Shown in pieces: positions 21,281 through 31,374 of a stretch of 64,000 bases of DNA. This DNA comes from Wyeomyia smithii (lineage: Eukaryota; Arthropoda; Insecta; Diptera; Culicidae). Position numbers and translations under genes: made by a program. Numbering within the stretch: the stretch's first letter is position 1; every line of letters starts with the position of its first letter. Where the stretch lies: the NCBI RefSeq assembly GCF_029784165.1, contig NC_073696.1, forward strand, positions 89,723,310 to 89,787,309, in the 5' to 3' direction. The notes below the pieces were generated by a model that saw nothing but the letters and a program-made list of their open reading frames with translations, was not told the origin of the DNA and searched no databases.

Positions 21281-22139
21281 CACTCTGAAAAAATGCACGT
21301 AAAATTTACCGGGAAAAGTGACTGATTCTCATCACGTAACTTTTGCCGATTTCTCGAAAGCCGCTCATGTGTGAGTGTGTTAGTGTCAACTTCAGTGTCT
21401 ATCGTCTACGTGTTGGCAGGTAATTATAACCTGATTTTCACGTACCTTTTTACGTGATATTTAGGTGAAACAATAAACAGAACGCATAAACCCCACATGA
21501 TTTTCACGTACTTTTTACGTGTTATTCAGATGGAATCTACGTGAATTTTAAGTAAATAGACTAGACAGCGCATATAAAAAATATAATTTATTTCCAAATA
21601 TTAAAAAATAATTACTTGTTTAAAATCGCGATTCCGACACGAAAAAAACAGGAATGACCGGAAAGATGTCGACCTTTCAACCGGCAGGAGTTGTTTCGCT
21701 CGAAAATGACCGTTGACCATTCTAATCGTCCGGAAAAAATTCACCAACTGAAAATTTGAAAAATGTATATGTTTCCTCTGTTAATCTAAATATTATTCTG
21801 GCTACTTACATTGCGTGTTTTCCAATATAAAATTAGCTGAAGCATTTCAAGAGTTCTTTGGATGCCATATTGACTTTTTTTGCATACTTAAAATTCACGT
21901 AAATTCCGTTGTCGGAAACGTCACACCACAGTCGCACTAACACTAACAAAGTCAAAACCCAAATACCAACGCGCTCCAAATATTTACATTATAATTTAAC
22001 CGATTTACGTGAATAAACAGTGAATCGTACGTGAAATTTAGGTGAAAGTTACTAATGTCACGTAAAACGGCAGATTTTCTGAAGGTCAGTCACTTACGTG
22101 ATTTTTCAGGTGGATTTTACGTGCCTATTTTTTAGAGTG
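21281..22139. mobile_element. MITE with TA duplication and ACGTGA sub-repeats
   Basis: 859 bp. Inverted ends CACTCTGAAAAAATGCACGT (left) and complement CACTCTAAAAAATAGGCACG (right) with TA on both sides (21279-21280 and 22140-22141). Several copies of TTTTACGTGA / TCACGTAA-like words sit inside both ends (near 21435, 21455, 21500, 22010, 22060 and 22095). No coding sequence. The TA duplication implies mobilisation by a Tc1/mariner-type transposase. Confidence 0.8.
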
Positions 22140-22141
22140 TA

Positions 22142-23380
22142 TCACTCGAAGCTCGCACCATAAGTCAGCAATGTGCCACTCATTCCAACATCCACCTCAC
22201 TCGCAAATTGTCTTCCACGCAGTAATCGTGTTTAATTTTAGCGAATTTCCCTGCTGTTCGTCCATAGAATTACGTTCCCAATTTCGAACAGGTTAGCAAC
22301 TTGGCAGATTTTCCTGTCGTCGATAATAGAAAACTGATTGAATTTCTTCGCCAATCTTCCATGTAATGGTGTGGTGCTTGAAAGCATACATTTCGTACCA
22401 CATCTAACGACGACGATGAAAGCCATAACGATGATAATTCTAACTGCGAAAGCCCACTGCTCGTAACAGGATGAGTTGCTTTCAGCGGGGAAAAATATTG
22501 ATTGTGCACCCGACAGTTGGGGAAAGTTCGATCGGCTCAATCGGGAATTATTATATTCAATTACTTTCCAATTTCAAAACCTTCCACTCTATTAAAATTA
22601 CCAAAATCTGCGAAAATTTTGCTCGAATACCAGGAAACATAATATATTAGAAATCAGAGTATGCAACAAGATATGAAAACGTAAGATTCGTGTTTCCACT
22701 GTGCACCCTAAACCGCGATAGGGGTGGCGACTCTTCGTTCGACAGCCGCACGGCTTGATTCTAGCAGCACGAAAACCAATTTAAAATCTTTCTCTCTTTC
22801 CTATTCAATCACATTAGCATAAGCTGTGCTGGATGGGTTTGATTATTCTAAGTTTAGCAACGAAAAGTTTGCAAATTTTAACACGTGGTCCCTCTTCACG
22901 AAACTCGGCTGCCTTTGTTGTGGTGTAACACTAATTGCTTTAAATACCACACCACAACAATTAGTTGTACTTTTGAAAACTTTTATTTAGTTTATATAAT
23001 GAAACATGTGAAAGTTGGTTGAACTAACAGATCATTATAATACCAGATATTCAACGACGACGTCTAACCGTAAGGGTAATCAAATTTCTCTCACATTTCA
23101 CGGGCCATTTTGCTGTAAGACCTCAATCGGGTATAGCTGAACCAAAATAAAATCGATTCGTTTTTAGAACAATTTTAGTTCATAAGCATCAATTACACGA
23201 AAGTTGAAAAATTATCTCCAGCAATGTGAAAGTAACGATTTGCGAGCTTTTTAAGATGCATTCGGAAAGTTGAACAGAATGATTTTTGTATTTGAATTTT
23301 CCACTAGAAGTTGATTTGTAATTAAAAAAAAACTCTAAAACTAAAGAAACATTGTGCTCAGTAAATGTGCCGACATAAAA
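22142..23380. other. Unassigned region; one 12-bp hairpin
   Basis: No ORF with recognisable content. TTGTTGTGGTGT (22915-22926) and its exact complement (22949-22960) form a stem with a 22-nt loop. Confidence 0.45.
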
Positions 23381-23396
23381 ATTATCTAACGACTGT

Positions 23397-23744
23397 ATGT
23401 CAGTCGACTGGATGTCAGTGAAGGCGCGTTTACGAGATCTAAAAATTATGCACCTTGTACGTCTTTACCTTGCGTACATGCATGACAAAGACCCAACGGT
23501 TTGCTACGACGGTATGACAAAAACCAGCATACAAATTACTTTGGCATCAGAGGGACTACCAGTAGCTGCGGAGGAGCTCAGGAAATTTTTCTTCGAGGTA
23601 CATGAAGAATTCGGCGTACCGAAACGAGCGGCTTCCGAAGACCTTAATTCTTATAGTAGACACTTGAACAACCAAAGGATTCAATCCCTGCAACGCGCAA
23701 GGGAAAGTGCCGACAAATTTTATAGACCGATTTTTCGGAAATAA
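23397..23744 (+). CDS. Upstream ORF of the CR1-type LINE
   Basis: 115 codons ending RARESADKFYRPIFRK. It is a mixed-charge, probably helical protein without zinc knuckles or a recognisable domain. Its stop TAA (23742-23744) overlaps the ATG of the endonuclease ORF (23744-23746) as TAATG, an arrangement that in some LINEs supports translational coupling. It may be the C-terminal part of a longer ORF1 if the element is 5'-truncated. Confidence 0.5.
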   Translation: MSVDWMSVKARLRDLKIMHLVRLYLAYMHDKDPTVCYDGMTKTSIQITLASEGLPVAAEELRKFFFEVHEEFGVPKRAASEDLNSYSRHLNNQRIQSLQRARESADKFYRPIFRK

Positions 23745-24612
23745 TGACTCCTTTCGATGAGAAAGAGGTAAACAATTCTCAGTCAATCGACCTACTTCCC
23801 AAAATTTCTTCACTGAAACAGAATGCGAATGAAATTTTGATTTATTGTCAAAATTTCAATCGCATGAGAAGCCCTGCAAAAATGAAGGAAATTTATAAAA
23901 ATTTACTTAGTGCATCCTTTTCTATTATTCTGGCTACTGAAACCAGCTGAGATGAAAGTATAAAAAGTGAAGAAATTTTTGGTAGCGCCTATAATGTATT
24001 CAGAGATGATAGGAATTTTGTTGAGTCCCAAAAGATGTCAGGCGGCGGAGTATTGATAGCTGTTTCGTCTAACTATAGTTCCGAAACTATCAAAACAACA
24101 AAAGTTAGGGAATTTGAGCATGTTTGGGTTAAATCCCACATAGCAGGTGAAATACACGTGTTTGCCTCAGTGTATTTTCCTCCTGACCAGGCTCACAAAA
24201 CCACTTATGAAACCTCCTTCCAAATTACTGAACAAATTTTGTCACAACTTCCTCCCGAAGCTAAAATCCATATTTATGGAGACTTTAATCAACGCCATGC
24301 AGATTTCATGAAGGACTCAGAAAATGAATGTATTCTTCTTCCAGTCGTTGGGGACAATGAAACACTGCAACTTATTTTGACAAAACCGCAAATTTCGGAT
24401 TGAACCAAATCGACCACATCAAAAATCATCAGAACTGTTACTTAGGCTTTTTATTTACAAACATTTATGATGATTTCTGTGTGACTGAATCATTGAATCC
24501 TCTATGGAACATATACATATTATACATGCGCACCAAAAACCCAACGACTATGAATACGAGGAAGTCTTTGAATATGGAAAGGCAAATTATGAAAATATTT
24601 GCAATAGATTAA
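23744..24612 (+). pseudogene. LINE AP-endonuclease domain (broken)
   Basis: Starts with MTPFDEKEVNN and shows EN-like blocks: ILIYCQNFNRMRSP, IILATETS, GGGVLIAVSSNYS, HVFASVYFPPD, HIYGDFNQRHADF (the GDFN block) and NQIDHI. A TGA stop interrupts at 23947-23949. The frame shifts near 24400 (after PQISD) and again near 24500, where the RT ORF continues. The endonuclease would nick target DNA; this copy cannot make it as one protein. Confidence 0.75.
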
Positions 24613-26714
24613 ACAATGTTAACTGGCAATTCATTCTAAAGAATAGAGGAAATGTTGACGTGGCGGTGGATACTTTTTATGAAATTTTATTTAATATAAT
24701 TAAACAGGAAATACCTCTGAAGAAAAGGAGACGTACTGGAAATACAAAAAATCCTGTCTGGTATAATAGTCATATCAAAAATTTGAAAAACCGTAAACAA
24801 AAAGCACATAAAATCTATAAAAGACACAACAGTAGTGAAAATTTAGCAATCTGTTTGGATATATGTGATCAACTGAATCTTGCCATCGGTAATGCGTTTG
24901 ATAAATATAATGCAAAAACTGAATTTGAAATAAAATCCTGTCCGAAGAACTTCTATAGTTACGTGAAAACTAAATTAAAATCTGCCAATTTTCCCTCTAT
25001 AATGCATCTTGACGAAAATGTCAGGGATAACTCTGAAAGGATTTGCAATCTTTTTGCGAAATTTTTCCAAGAAATCTATACAACATTTTCTGAAGAGGAT
25101 CGCGACCACGATTATTTTGAATTTTATCCAAACTTCTCGAGGGATATTGGTGTAAACCAAATTCATGTGCAGGATATTTTTCAGGCGTTGAATAGCTTAG
25201 ATGCCTCTAAAGGTCCTGGACCTGACGGAATTCCGCCAGTATTTATGAAAAATCTTGCAACGGAACTTACAGCTCCATTGTTCTGGCTCTTCAACATGTC
25301 ATTGGAATATGGATGCTTCCCATCAAAATGGAAAAGCTCGTTTCTAGTGCATAATTTCAAATCAGGCCGGAAATCTGACATACGTAATTATCGTGGAATA
25401 GCCCTAATTTCTTGCGTTCCTAAACTATTCGAAGCAATTGTAAATGAAAAACTATTTTCCCAAATTAAAAACCGAATAACTGAGAAGCAACATGGCTTCT
25501 TCAAGGGCCGTTCAACATCGACCAATTTACTTGAATTTATAAATTATTCATTGAATGCAATGGATAATGGAAACCATGTAGAAGCTCTTTACACAGATTT
25601 CAGTAAGGCATTTGATCGCATAGACATACCAATGCTACTTTTCAAATTGCAAAAAACGGGACTTGAGCCAGAACTCCTGAAGTGGCTCGAATCATATTTA
25701 ACCAATCGCCAACAAATAGTTAAATTTAACGGACAAAACTCAAATCCGATTCTAGTCACTTCTGGTGTCCCCCAAGGCTCTCATTTAGGACCTCTTCTTT
25801 TCATCTTGTACGTTAACGACATTTCCTTTATTCTCAAAAAACTAAAAGTGTTAATTTATGCCGACGATATGAAGCTCTTTTTGGAAATAAGAAATGAAGA
25901 AGACATCAATGCATTCCAGAATGAAATATACATATTCTACACATGGTGTAAAAAAAGCTTACTAGAGTTAAATGTAAAAAAATGCAACCACATATCATTC
26001 TGTCGAAAAAGAACAACACCAAACATTACAATATCATTAGGAAACCAAACTGTAGCAAATTGTGAAAGAGTTAGGGACTTAGGAGTTGTCTTAGACTCTA
26101 AACTAACCTTCATTGACCACTACAACACAATAATCCACAAAGCTAATAACATGCTAGGATTTATAAAGCGCTTTTGTTACAACTTTCAGCATCCGTATAC
26201 CATCAAAACATTATGTATAGCCTATGTAAGATCGATGCTGGAATACTGCAGCATTGTATGGTCACCCTATACAATCACACACGAAGAAAGAATAGAATCG
26301 GTACAAAAGCAATTTCTATTGTATGCTCTTCGTGAATTATATTGGACATCATTTCCTCTTCCATCATATGAAGCTCGTTGCATGCTCATAAACATACAAT
26401 CATTGAAAGAGCGTCGTGAATTCGCAATAGTGTCATTTGTAAACGACATCGTTTCGCAGCGCATTGATTCAGCTACACTTTTATCTAAGCTAAATTTCTA
26501 CGCACCTCTTAGACAACTTCGAAATCGAAACACGTTTGCCACCAATCATTTCCGCACAAATTATGCAAAATTCGGACCCTTGAATAGTATGATAGCCACT
26601 TACAATCAATACTGCGAAACCATTGACTTTACAATGTCTCGGCATGAACTTAAACACTTTTCTAGCTCAATACGCAATCGCAACGCTTATTTAAAAAAAA
26701 TAGTTTGTAAGTAA
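24504..26714 (+). CDS. LINE reverse transcriptase ORF
   Basis: 736 codons without a stop. RT motifs: SLDASKGPGPDGIPP (about residue 230), WKSSFLVHNFKSGRKSDIRN, YRGIALIS, QHGFFKGRSTSTNLLEF (about 330), YTDFSKAFDRI (about 362), SGVPQGSHLGPLLF (about 418), catalytic YADDMKLF (about 450) and the thumb region LGVVLDSKLTFIDH. The catalytic Asp residues are present. The ATG at 24504 is only the first one after the frameshift; the native protein would start in the endonuclease region. It makes cDNA from the element's RNA at the target nick. This is the best preserved coding region on the plus strand. Confidence 0.88.
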   Translation: MEHIHIIHAHQKPNDYEYEEVFEYGKANYENICNRLNNVNWQFILKNRGNVDVAVDTFYEILFNIIKQEIPLKKRRRTGNTKNPVWYNSHIKNLKNRKQKAHKIYKRHNSSENLAICLDICDQLNLAIGNAFDKYNAKTEFEIKSCPKNFYSYVKTKLKSANFPSIMHLDENVRDNSERICNLFAKFFQEIYTTFSEEDRDHDYFEFYPNFSRDIGVNQIHVQDIFQALNSLDASKGPGPDGIPPVFMKNLATELTAPLFWLFNMSLEYGCFPSKWKSSFLVHNFKSGRKSDIRNYRGIALISCVPKLFEAIVNEKLFSQIKNRITEKQHGFFKGRSTSTNLLEFINYSLNAMDNGNHVEALYTDFSKAFDRIDIPMLLFKLQKTGLEPELLKWLESYLTNRQQIVKFNGQNSNPILVTSGVPQGSHLGPLLFILYVNDISFILKKLKVLIYADDMKLFLEIRNEEDINAFQNEIYIFYTWCKKSLLELNVKKCNHISFCRKRTTPNITISLGNQTVANCERVRDLGVVLDSKLTFIDHYNTIIHKANNMLGFIKRFCYNFQHPYTIKTLCIAYVRSMLEYCSIVWSPYTITHEERIESVQKQFLLYALRELYWTSFPLPSYEARCMLINIQSLKERREFAIVSFVNDIVSQRIDSATLLSKLNFYAPLRQLRNRNTFATNHFRTNYAKFGPLNSMIATYNQYCETIDFTMSRHELKHFSSSIRNRNAYLKKIVCK

Positions 26715-26799
26715 ACATTGTATTAGAATATTAGAATATTGTATATTGTCTACTTCTGATTGACGAAATGAATAAATTAAATTAAAGTTGGTCATAAGT

Positions 26800-27161
26800 G
26801 GCAATGAATCAAGTGGATTAAACGCAAGCACTCCATCCTCCGGCAGATCCTTCAGAAATGTCGGAAGTACTTTCGTCGTGCCTACACGTCACGTCTTTGT
26901 AGACCTCAAGGCAGCGTATGACATAGTCGATCGAACCCAGCTAAAACCAATAATGCATCGCTACGGTTTTCCTGGTCACTACTGATAAAAGCTACCACGG
27001 TCTCCCAAATACCTTCGAAGAGTGCAGAGAATTGAGACAAGGAGAACAATTTTCCTACTTTCCTGATGAGCGGACATTGAAACGAGGGACACGAATTTCA
27101 GCAAAGGTACTCATAAACTTATAAACTTCGCCGATGACTTCGTAGGACGTAGGAAGCCAAT
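26800..27161 (+). pseudogene. RTE-type LINE fragment, 5' part of split copy
   Basis: The plus strand encodes RHVFVDLKAAYDIVDRTQ (about 26897-26950), the RT block around the first catalytic Asp, and then in other frames a segment near 27020 (ELRQGEQ) and INFADDFVGRRKP near 27120, the FADD box. It is interrupted at 27162 by the mariner-family element and resumes at 28346. Confidence 0.75.
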
Positions 27162-27163
27162 TA

Positions 27164-28343
27164 CACGGTGACAAAAAAGTCCGGTCACATTTTTTTGGGG
27201 TCGCCTGTAGCCTACACGTTGCATCTCTGGTGCCATCTATATGTCAAATGAAAGGGTTAACTTTGCTGCCCAAAGTGGCAGAGTTTCGTTTCTGAGCATT
27301 TTGTTTACATTGAGTTGTGAGCCATGGCGGATTTAAGAGCAGCTGTTATCGCTGAATATGTGAAAGGGTACAAACCCGGACACATATTCAAACACCTAAA
27401 ACCGCTCGGAATCAACCGGAAATTCGTGTACCGGACCATAAATCGGTACCTAGAGACCGGAAGCACCGAGGACAAGGCACGATCTGGACGACCAAGGTTT
27501 GTGAGAACTCCAAGGCTGAAAAAGATTATACGAGACCGGATTCGCCGGAATCCCGCCCAATCTGCACGGAAGCTGGCCAGGAACCTTAAAATGAACCGAG
27601 AATCAATCCGCCTGATTCTGCGCAAGGATTTAAAACTTACACCGTACAAAAAACAGGTGGTTCATGGGGTTACCAAAGCTACAAAGGACAAGAGGTACCA
27701 ACGGTCGCGGGAGTTGCTCGGTTGGCGCGCAGATGACGAGATTATTTTTCCGGACGAGAAGCTGTTCGTTTTTGAGCAAACAGTCAATCGCCAAAATGAT
27801 CGAGTTTGGAGTGTGAGCCTCCAGCAAGCTCCTTCGGACAAGCTGAACGTTTTCCGGTTCCAAAATAAGACGTCAGTGAAGGTTAGGGGAGCTATTTGCA
27901 AGAGAGGTAAACTGCTTCTTATTTTTATCGATAAAGGGGTCAAAATCAACGCAGCGTACTACCTGGACACGGTTTTGAATAAAAATGTTCTGCCTCAAGC
28001 TGAACTATTGTTTGAAGACGATTACTACTGCTTCCAGCAGTATTGCGGGATACATGATGTCGAAGCTGAACGACTATAAAATAACAAATTTGGAGCAATT
28101 CAAGCGAGTTATCACGAAAATCTGGGACGAGATGCCGATGGAGCACGTGCGCGCCGCTTGCGACGACTTTCCGAGACGTCTGAAGCTGGTTCGATCAGAG
28201 AAAGGTAGTGTAATTCCGAGATATCGTCTGTGAAGTATCTTTATGAGTTACTGAATAAAGCTATGAAAGCCAGATTCAGATTTTCTTCTTATTCTTCGAA
28301 ATATTGAGATTTTCCTGTGTGACCGGACTTTTTTGTCACCCTG
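27164..28343 (+). mobile_element. Tc1/mariner-superfamily element with 26-bp inverted ends
   Basis: Ends CACGGTGACAAAAAAGTCCG (27164) and complement CAGGGTGACAAAAAAGTCCG (28343), continuing GTCACA on both sides. TA flanks it (27162-27163 and 28344-28345). It is 1180 bp long and inserted in an RTE relic. The transposase has lost part of its catalytic domain. Confidence 0.9.
27324..28233 (+). pseudogene. Mariner-family transposase, catalytic core deleted
   Basis: The first ORF (27324-28079) carries two helix-turn-helix regions (about residues 1-60 and 70-120, with the linker GRPRFVRTPR) and the first catalytic Asp in IIFPDEKLFVFEQ (about residue 149), then NRQNDRVW and GAICKRGKLLLIFIDKG. At FQQ (about residue 240) it breaks: the QQD block and the block with the third acidic residue are missing. 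The sequence continues in another frame with GYMMSKLNDY and the normal C-terminus up to RYRL at 28233. Two of three catalytic residues are therefore gone. The C-terminus and the NRQNDRVW block suggest a DDxD-type mariner lineage rather than DD37E. Confidence 0.85.
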
Positions 28344-28345
28344 TA

Positions 28346-28685
28346 TATCATAAAAAGATGCTCAAGAGAAACCAACACTTGCCTCCCACGGGCGGTGATC
28401 ATGAACGGCGATGAACTCTAAGTGGTAGATGAGTTCGGAACCATGATTACAGCCGACAATAACACAAGTAAGGCGATCCAAATATCACAAAACGCATTTG
28501 GACGCACTCATGCTGGAAGTAAGGCCTATTTTGTCCGTCGTGAGGCATACCGATCTAGGAGCATACGTTGCCGCAAGAATCTGACGACAGAAGTTCTTTA
28601 TGGACTTGAAACCGTGATGCTACTCGCGAAGAACAAAAATATTATCAAATGACGTGATGCGCTGCTAACTTCAAATGACCCGCTG
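28346..28685 (+). pseudogene. RTE-type LINE fragment, 3' part of split copy
   Basis: Plus-strand remnants MNGDEL*VVDEFGTMITADNNTSKAIQ (about 28400-28480, with a stop) and later YGLETVMLL correspond to the part of RTE reverse transcriptase after the FADD box. It directly continues the fragment ending at 27161 once the mariner element and one TA are removed. Confidence 0.75.
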
Positions 28686-29140
28686 AAGGGTAGGAATAGT
28701 CATCAGAGTAGGCAGTGTGACATTGCACTCGTATCCAAGTGAGTTTTAAAACTTGCATGCACATTTAATTTCGGTTTGCACGTAAACCCACTAACAGTGC
28801 AGTACACTTGAGTTAGATTTGAGTTTGAATCCTGCACAACAACAATTGCATAAAAATCGAATTGCGATGAAATTCGCGCCGCGTCTGCTGCAACAGTTTG
28901 TTGCACTGTCCTTTGAAAGCATGAATTCGATCTAAAAACAAAACTCATCGCGTTACATCATCGCCTGCATCGTTGAATACATCGTGCACTGCATGCATTG
29001 CACGCATTTAAACTCAATCGATCGGAGTTTGCGGTGCAAAAAAAACTCAAACTATCGAGAGAAAGCAGATTCAAATTGAATTCAAATCTGGAGAAGTGTT
29101 ACTCAGTTCAACTTTGCATGAGTTCATGCCATCACTGATA
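28686..29140. other. Possible MITE, unassigned
   Basis: The left edge CAGTGTGACATTGCACTC (28714) and the complement of the right edge (CAGTGATGGCATGAACTC, about 29131) are similar inverted ends. The flanks do not show an 8-bp duplication, so I leave this as a possibility. TGCACTGCATGCATTGCACG-like repeats occur near 28985. Confidence 0.3.
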
Positions 29141-29144
29141 GTCA

Positions 29145-29425
29145 GTCATTCCGTCAATTGAAACAGTTATCAGTTTCATTTGAAATGAACCAATGAACAC
29201 CAGACGGGAAAGAAACTTATCTGACGGCATCCATTAACTTAAGAGAAGGAGAAGGGTATTTTCAAACAATCAGTTTGTGGAGGGGAGGTCAAAAAATTAG
29301 TTTCTTTGCGTTACATAATGTCTGGATGTCCCCTAATCGAACTCTTCTAAAAGCAAACTGTTCATCGTGATTTGAATGACAGCGTGAGATGTTTAGTTTT
29401 ATTTTTTGAAGTAGAATACTTCTCT
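29145..29425. repeat. Dispersed repeat, copy B
   Basis: Same order of segments as 6540-6775 (GTCAATTGAAACAGTTATCA, CAGACGGGAAA, GAATGACAGCGTGAGAT), with insertions between them. Confidence 0.5.
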
Positions 29426-29748
29426 CAGCCAGTTCGGCTACATAGGGATGTGAAATGAAAATCTAAAACCGAAAAAAATGAAAAAAATGTCCAATTTCAA
29501 ATGCTAATAAATCGGTTAGTATTCGATGGATTTCTCCTTCGTTCTTGCAGCAATAGATTGGAAAATCTTCTAAGATTCTTCCCAAAATAAGATAATTGTA
29601 ATTTTATTATTCACACTATTGTACTATTGAAAATAGTCAAGCCTTGTCAAAACGAAAAATTCGACCTCTGATTGGTCGTTATATGCTTGCTTCCCAAGCA
29701 CGGTCGACAGGATCATATACCTTGCAATTGAAAACATGCTATTTGGCC

Positions 29749-29756
29749 TATATAAG
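29749..29756 (+). promoter_or_regulatory. TATA box of copy 2
   Basis: TATATAAG followed by AGCCTGTTTCAGCC; conserved with the minus-strand copy at 4631-4638. Confidence 0.55.
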
Positions 29757-29930
29757 AGCCTGTTTCAGCCGGAGCCGCTCATAATAGTTCTAGACAGCGA
29801 CAACAGCAGTCGTCCTTCCTTAGCAGCAGCACTAGCCCTGTGGTTGGTCACCACGTCTCAGGAGCAGCGCGGTTTTTCTCAGCGTGTGTCTGAAGATTGC
29901 CATCAGGAAATCCAATTTTGGAAATCAAAA

Positions 29931-29946
29931 TGCCTTTTTCAAGGCA
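29931..29946 (+). ncRNA. Histone-type 3' stem-loop, 1
   Basis: TGCCTTTTTCAAGGCA: a 6-bp stem with a UUUC loop and a U-A closing pair, the geometry of replication-dependent histone mRNA 3' ends. AATAAA follows directly. The flanking bases are not a full match to the histone consensus. Confidence 0.45.
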
Positions 29947-30151
29947 AATAAACAAGTCATTGAAAGTTAATAATTTTTGTCAACGCAAGCAAGCATTCTG
30001 TGTTGGATCCTAGCAATTTAAATCTGCCGCGACCGTCGAATCTACTGAATGTGAAATAGCTTCCACAGTGCATGTTGTCCGTGTATCTTAATTCCCCCAA
30101 TGTTAGGACAGCTCAAAGGTTGTAATTAGCAACCGATTTTGAACCGCAAAA

Positions 30152-30167
30152 TGCTTTTTTCAAGGCA
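30152..30167 (+). ncRNA. Histone-type 3' stem-loop, 2
   Basis: TGCTTTTTTCAAGGCA: the same hairpin with one G-T pair, followed by AATAAAAAATAATTGAAG. The downstream ~80 bp repeat the downstream region of hairpin 1, so this is a tandem copy of the 3' end. Confidence 0.45.
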
Positions 30168-30458
30168 AATAAAAAATAATTGAAGGGTAATAATTTTCTA
30201 GCATCAACACAAGCAGACATTCTGTGTGGGATGCAATCAAATTCTGTTGTAGTTGTCTAATTTTCACTTTATTTAGTAAACCCCCCACTGTAGGGGCAGC
30301 GCAAAGGCTGCGATCAGCATAACCGACTTTGAATAATAAACTGCCGTGTTAGAACGCATTCAAATCATATGCGAATTGTGGAATAATTCGGCTGAAGAAC
30401 ATTAGGGAATAGAAAAACTGAACTGAAAGGCGTGGCCTATTTCGTAGCACCCTTCGGC

Positions 30459-30466
30459 TATAAAAG
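30459..30466 (+). promoter_or_regulatory. Second TATA box, different promoter
   Basis: TATAAAAG after CCTTCGGC, followed by GAGTGTTTCTGGG. Upstream sequence differs from the other promoter family, but downstream it again has a CAG-rich leader and the GTTGGTCACCACGTCTCAGG segment shared with 29839. Confidence 0.5.
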
Positions 30467-30469
30467 AGT

Positions 30470-30850
30470 GTTTCTGGGAAAACTAGCTACATTCATTAAT
30501 CAGAAAGTGAGCTGGATGGACCGTCCACAACGTTGACAGCAGTAGCAGTGGATATCAGCACTCAGCAGTAACAGAAGATAGCAGCGGGTTGCACCTGTGG
30601 CTACCTTTAAATTAAACAAATCACTTGCCCTGTGGTTGGTCACCACGTCTCAGGCCTCTGCCAGGCTGAACGCCAACGCGAGCGATCGGGCGAGATTTTT
30701 GCCGTACATCAGCCGGCACTTCCTCTAATGGAAAAGTTGGATCATTTTGTTCAGAAGAATATTACTGTCGGTAATATTACACAGATGCGATTGCATCACA
30801 TCCGATATGGAATTGAACAATTGTTCTTTTGAGGACAAATAAAACACTTA
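30470..30850 (+). repeat. Transcription-unit-like repeat ending in hairpin 3
   Basis: Contains CTTGCCCTGTGGTTGGTCACCACGTCTCAGG (about 30622; also at 29835) and TACATCAGCCGGCACTTCC (about 30708; also in the 4376-4990 copy). A third hairpin lies at 30822-30837 (TGTTCTTTTGAGGACA, 6-bp stem with one G-T pair, loop UUUG), followed by AATAAA. A 66-codon ORF at 30632-30832 has no recognisable domain. Confidence 0.5.
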
Positions 30851-31370
30851 ATTTGAAGAGTTAATATCTTTGGGTACCAGTAGCAGCGGTAGGTGCAGCC
30901 GGTACTTCCCTAAGGCCGATGTTATAAGGAAGTAAATGGAAGCGGCATGGCGAAACAGTTCGGGTGTTCTTAGACGCGCGTCATTTTCCGTTGTTGATAT
31001 TATTCCCCACATGAAACGACGCGCTTTCGTACGATAGCAGCGGTATTAGCGGTAGATGCCAATTTTTACTCCAGTAAAGCCGTGTCTAATTTTCAATGTG
31101 AAAACACCTTTCTATTGTGTTGGCCGTGCGCATTAGGCCCAGGCTTGCAGATCTACGGATTTGTTCACTTCTAGGGAAAAACATTTCTATGGGAAATCCG
31201 TAGAAAAGCGGGGAAATTTAACGAAATAGTTCGCGAAAAGCGGCGCGAACCGATTCGCCGGCCGTAGGTTAATGTACAGCCGTAGGCATAGCTGTGTAAA
31301 AGTATTCTACTTTAACCTTGCAGTCGTGGCTTTGCACACAACCCTCCTGTGATTTTTGCTTCAAAAATGT
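30851..31370. other. No feature recognised
   Basis: Moderately GC-rich stretch with no recognisable gene. GCAGCGGTA words near 30890 and 31040 hint at degraded relatives of the neighbouring repeat. Confidence 0.4.
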
Positions 31371-31374
31371 GGAA

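Larger units (their letters stand above)
23390..26790 (+). mobile_element. CR1/Jockey-group LINE
   Basis: A non-LTR retrotransposon on the plus strand: a short upstream ORF, an endonuclease region and a reverse transcriptase ORF. It ends at about 26790 in short A/T repeats (AATAAATTAAATTAAAG) with no long poly(A). The 5' end is not defined and may be truncated. The RT blocks (SKGPGPDGIPP, HGFFKGRSTSTNLLEF, YADDMKLF) fit the CR1/Jockey side of the LINE tree; the exact clade needs a phylogeny. Confidence 0.8.
29430..29960 (+). repeat. Promoter-like repeat family, copy 2, with histone-like hairpin
   Basis: Colinear with the complement of 4376-4990: GTCCAATTTCAAATGC, the CCAAT-type CTGATTGGTCG (29670), a TATA box (29749-29756) and a CAG-rich leader (29798-29840). 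The unit then continues to a 16-nt hairpin (29931-29946) followed by AATAAA. A 71-codon ORF (29736-29951) spans it but I recognise no domain. The layout suggests a retained gene copy or pseudogene family. Confidence 0.65.

Noticed and set aside
27305..27949. Three minus-strand ORFs of 77-114 codons
   Set aside because: Antisense shadows of the mariner-family transposase on the plus strand.
30632..30832. Possible histone H2A remnant before hairpin 3
   Set aside because: TTGCCGTACATCAG slightly resembles the end of H2A coding sequence, but the match is too short and the frame is not kept; I did not call a histone gene.
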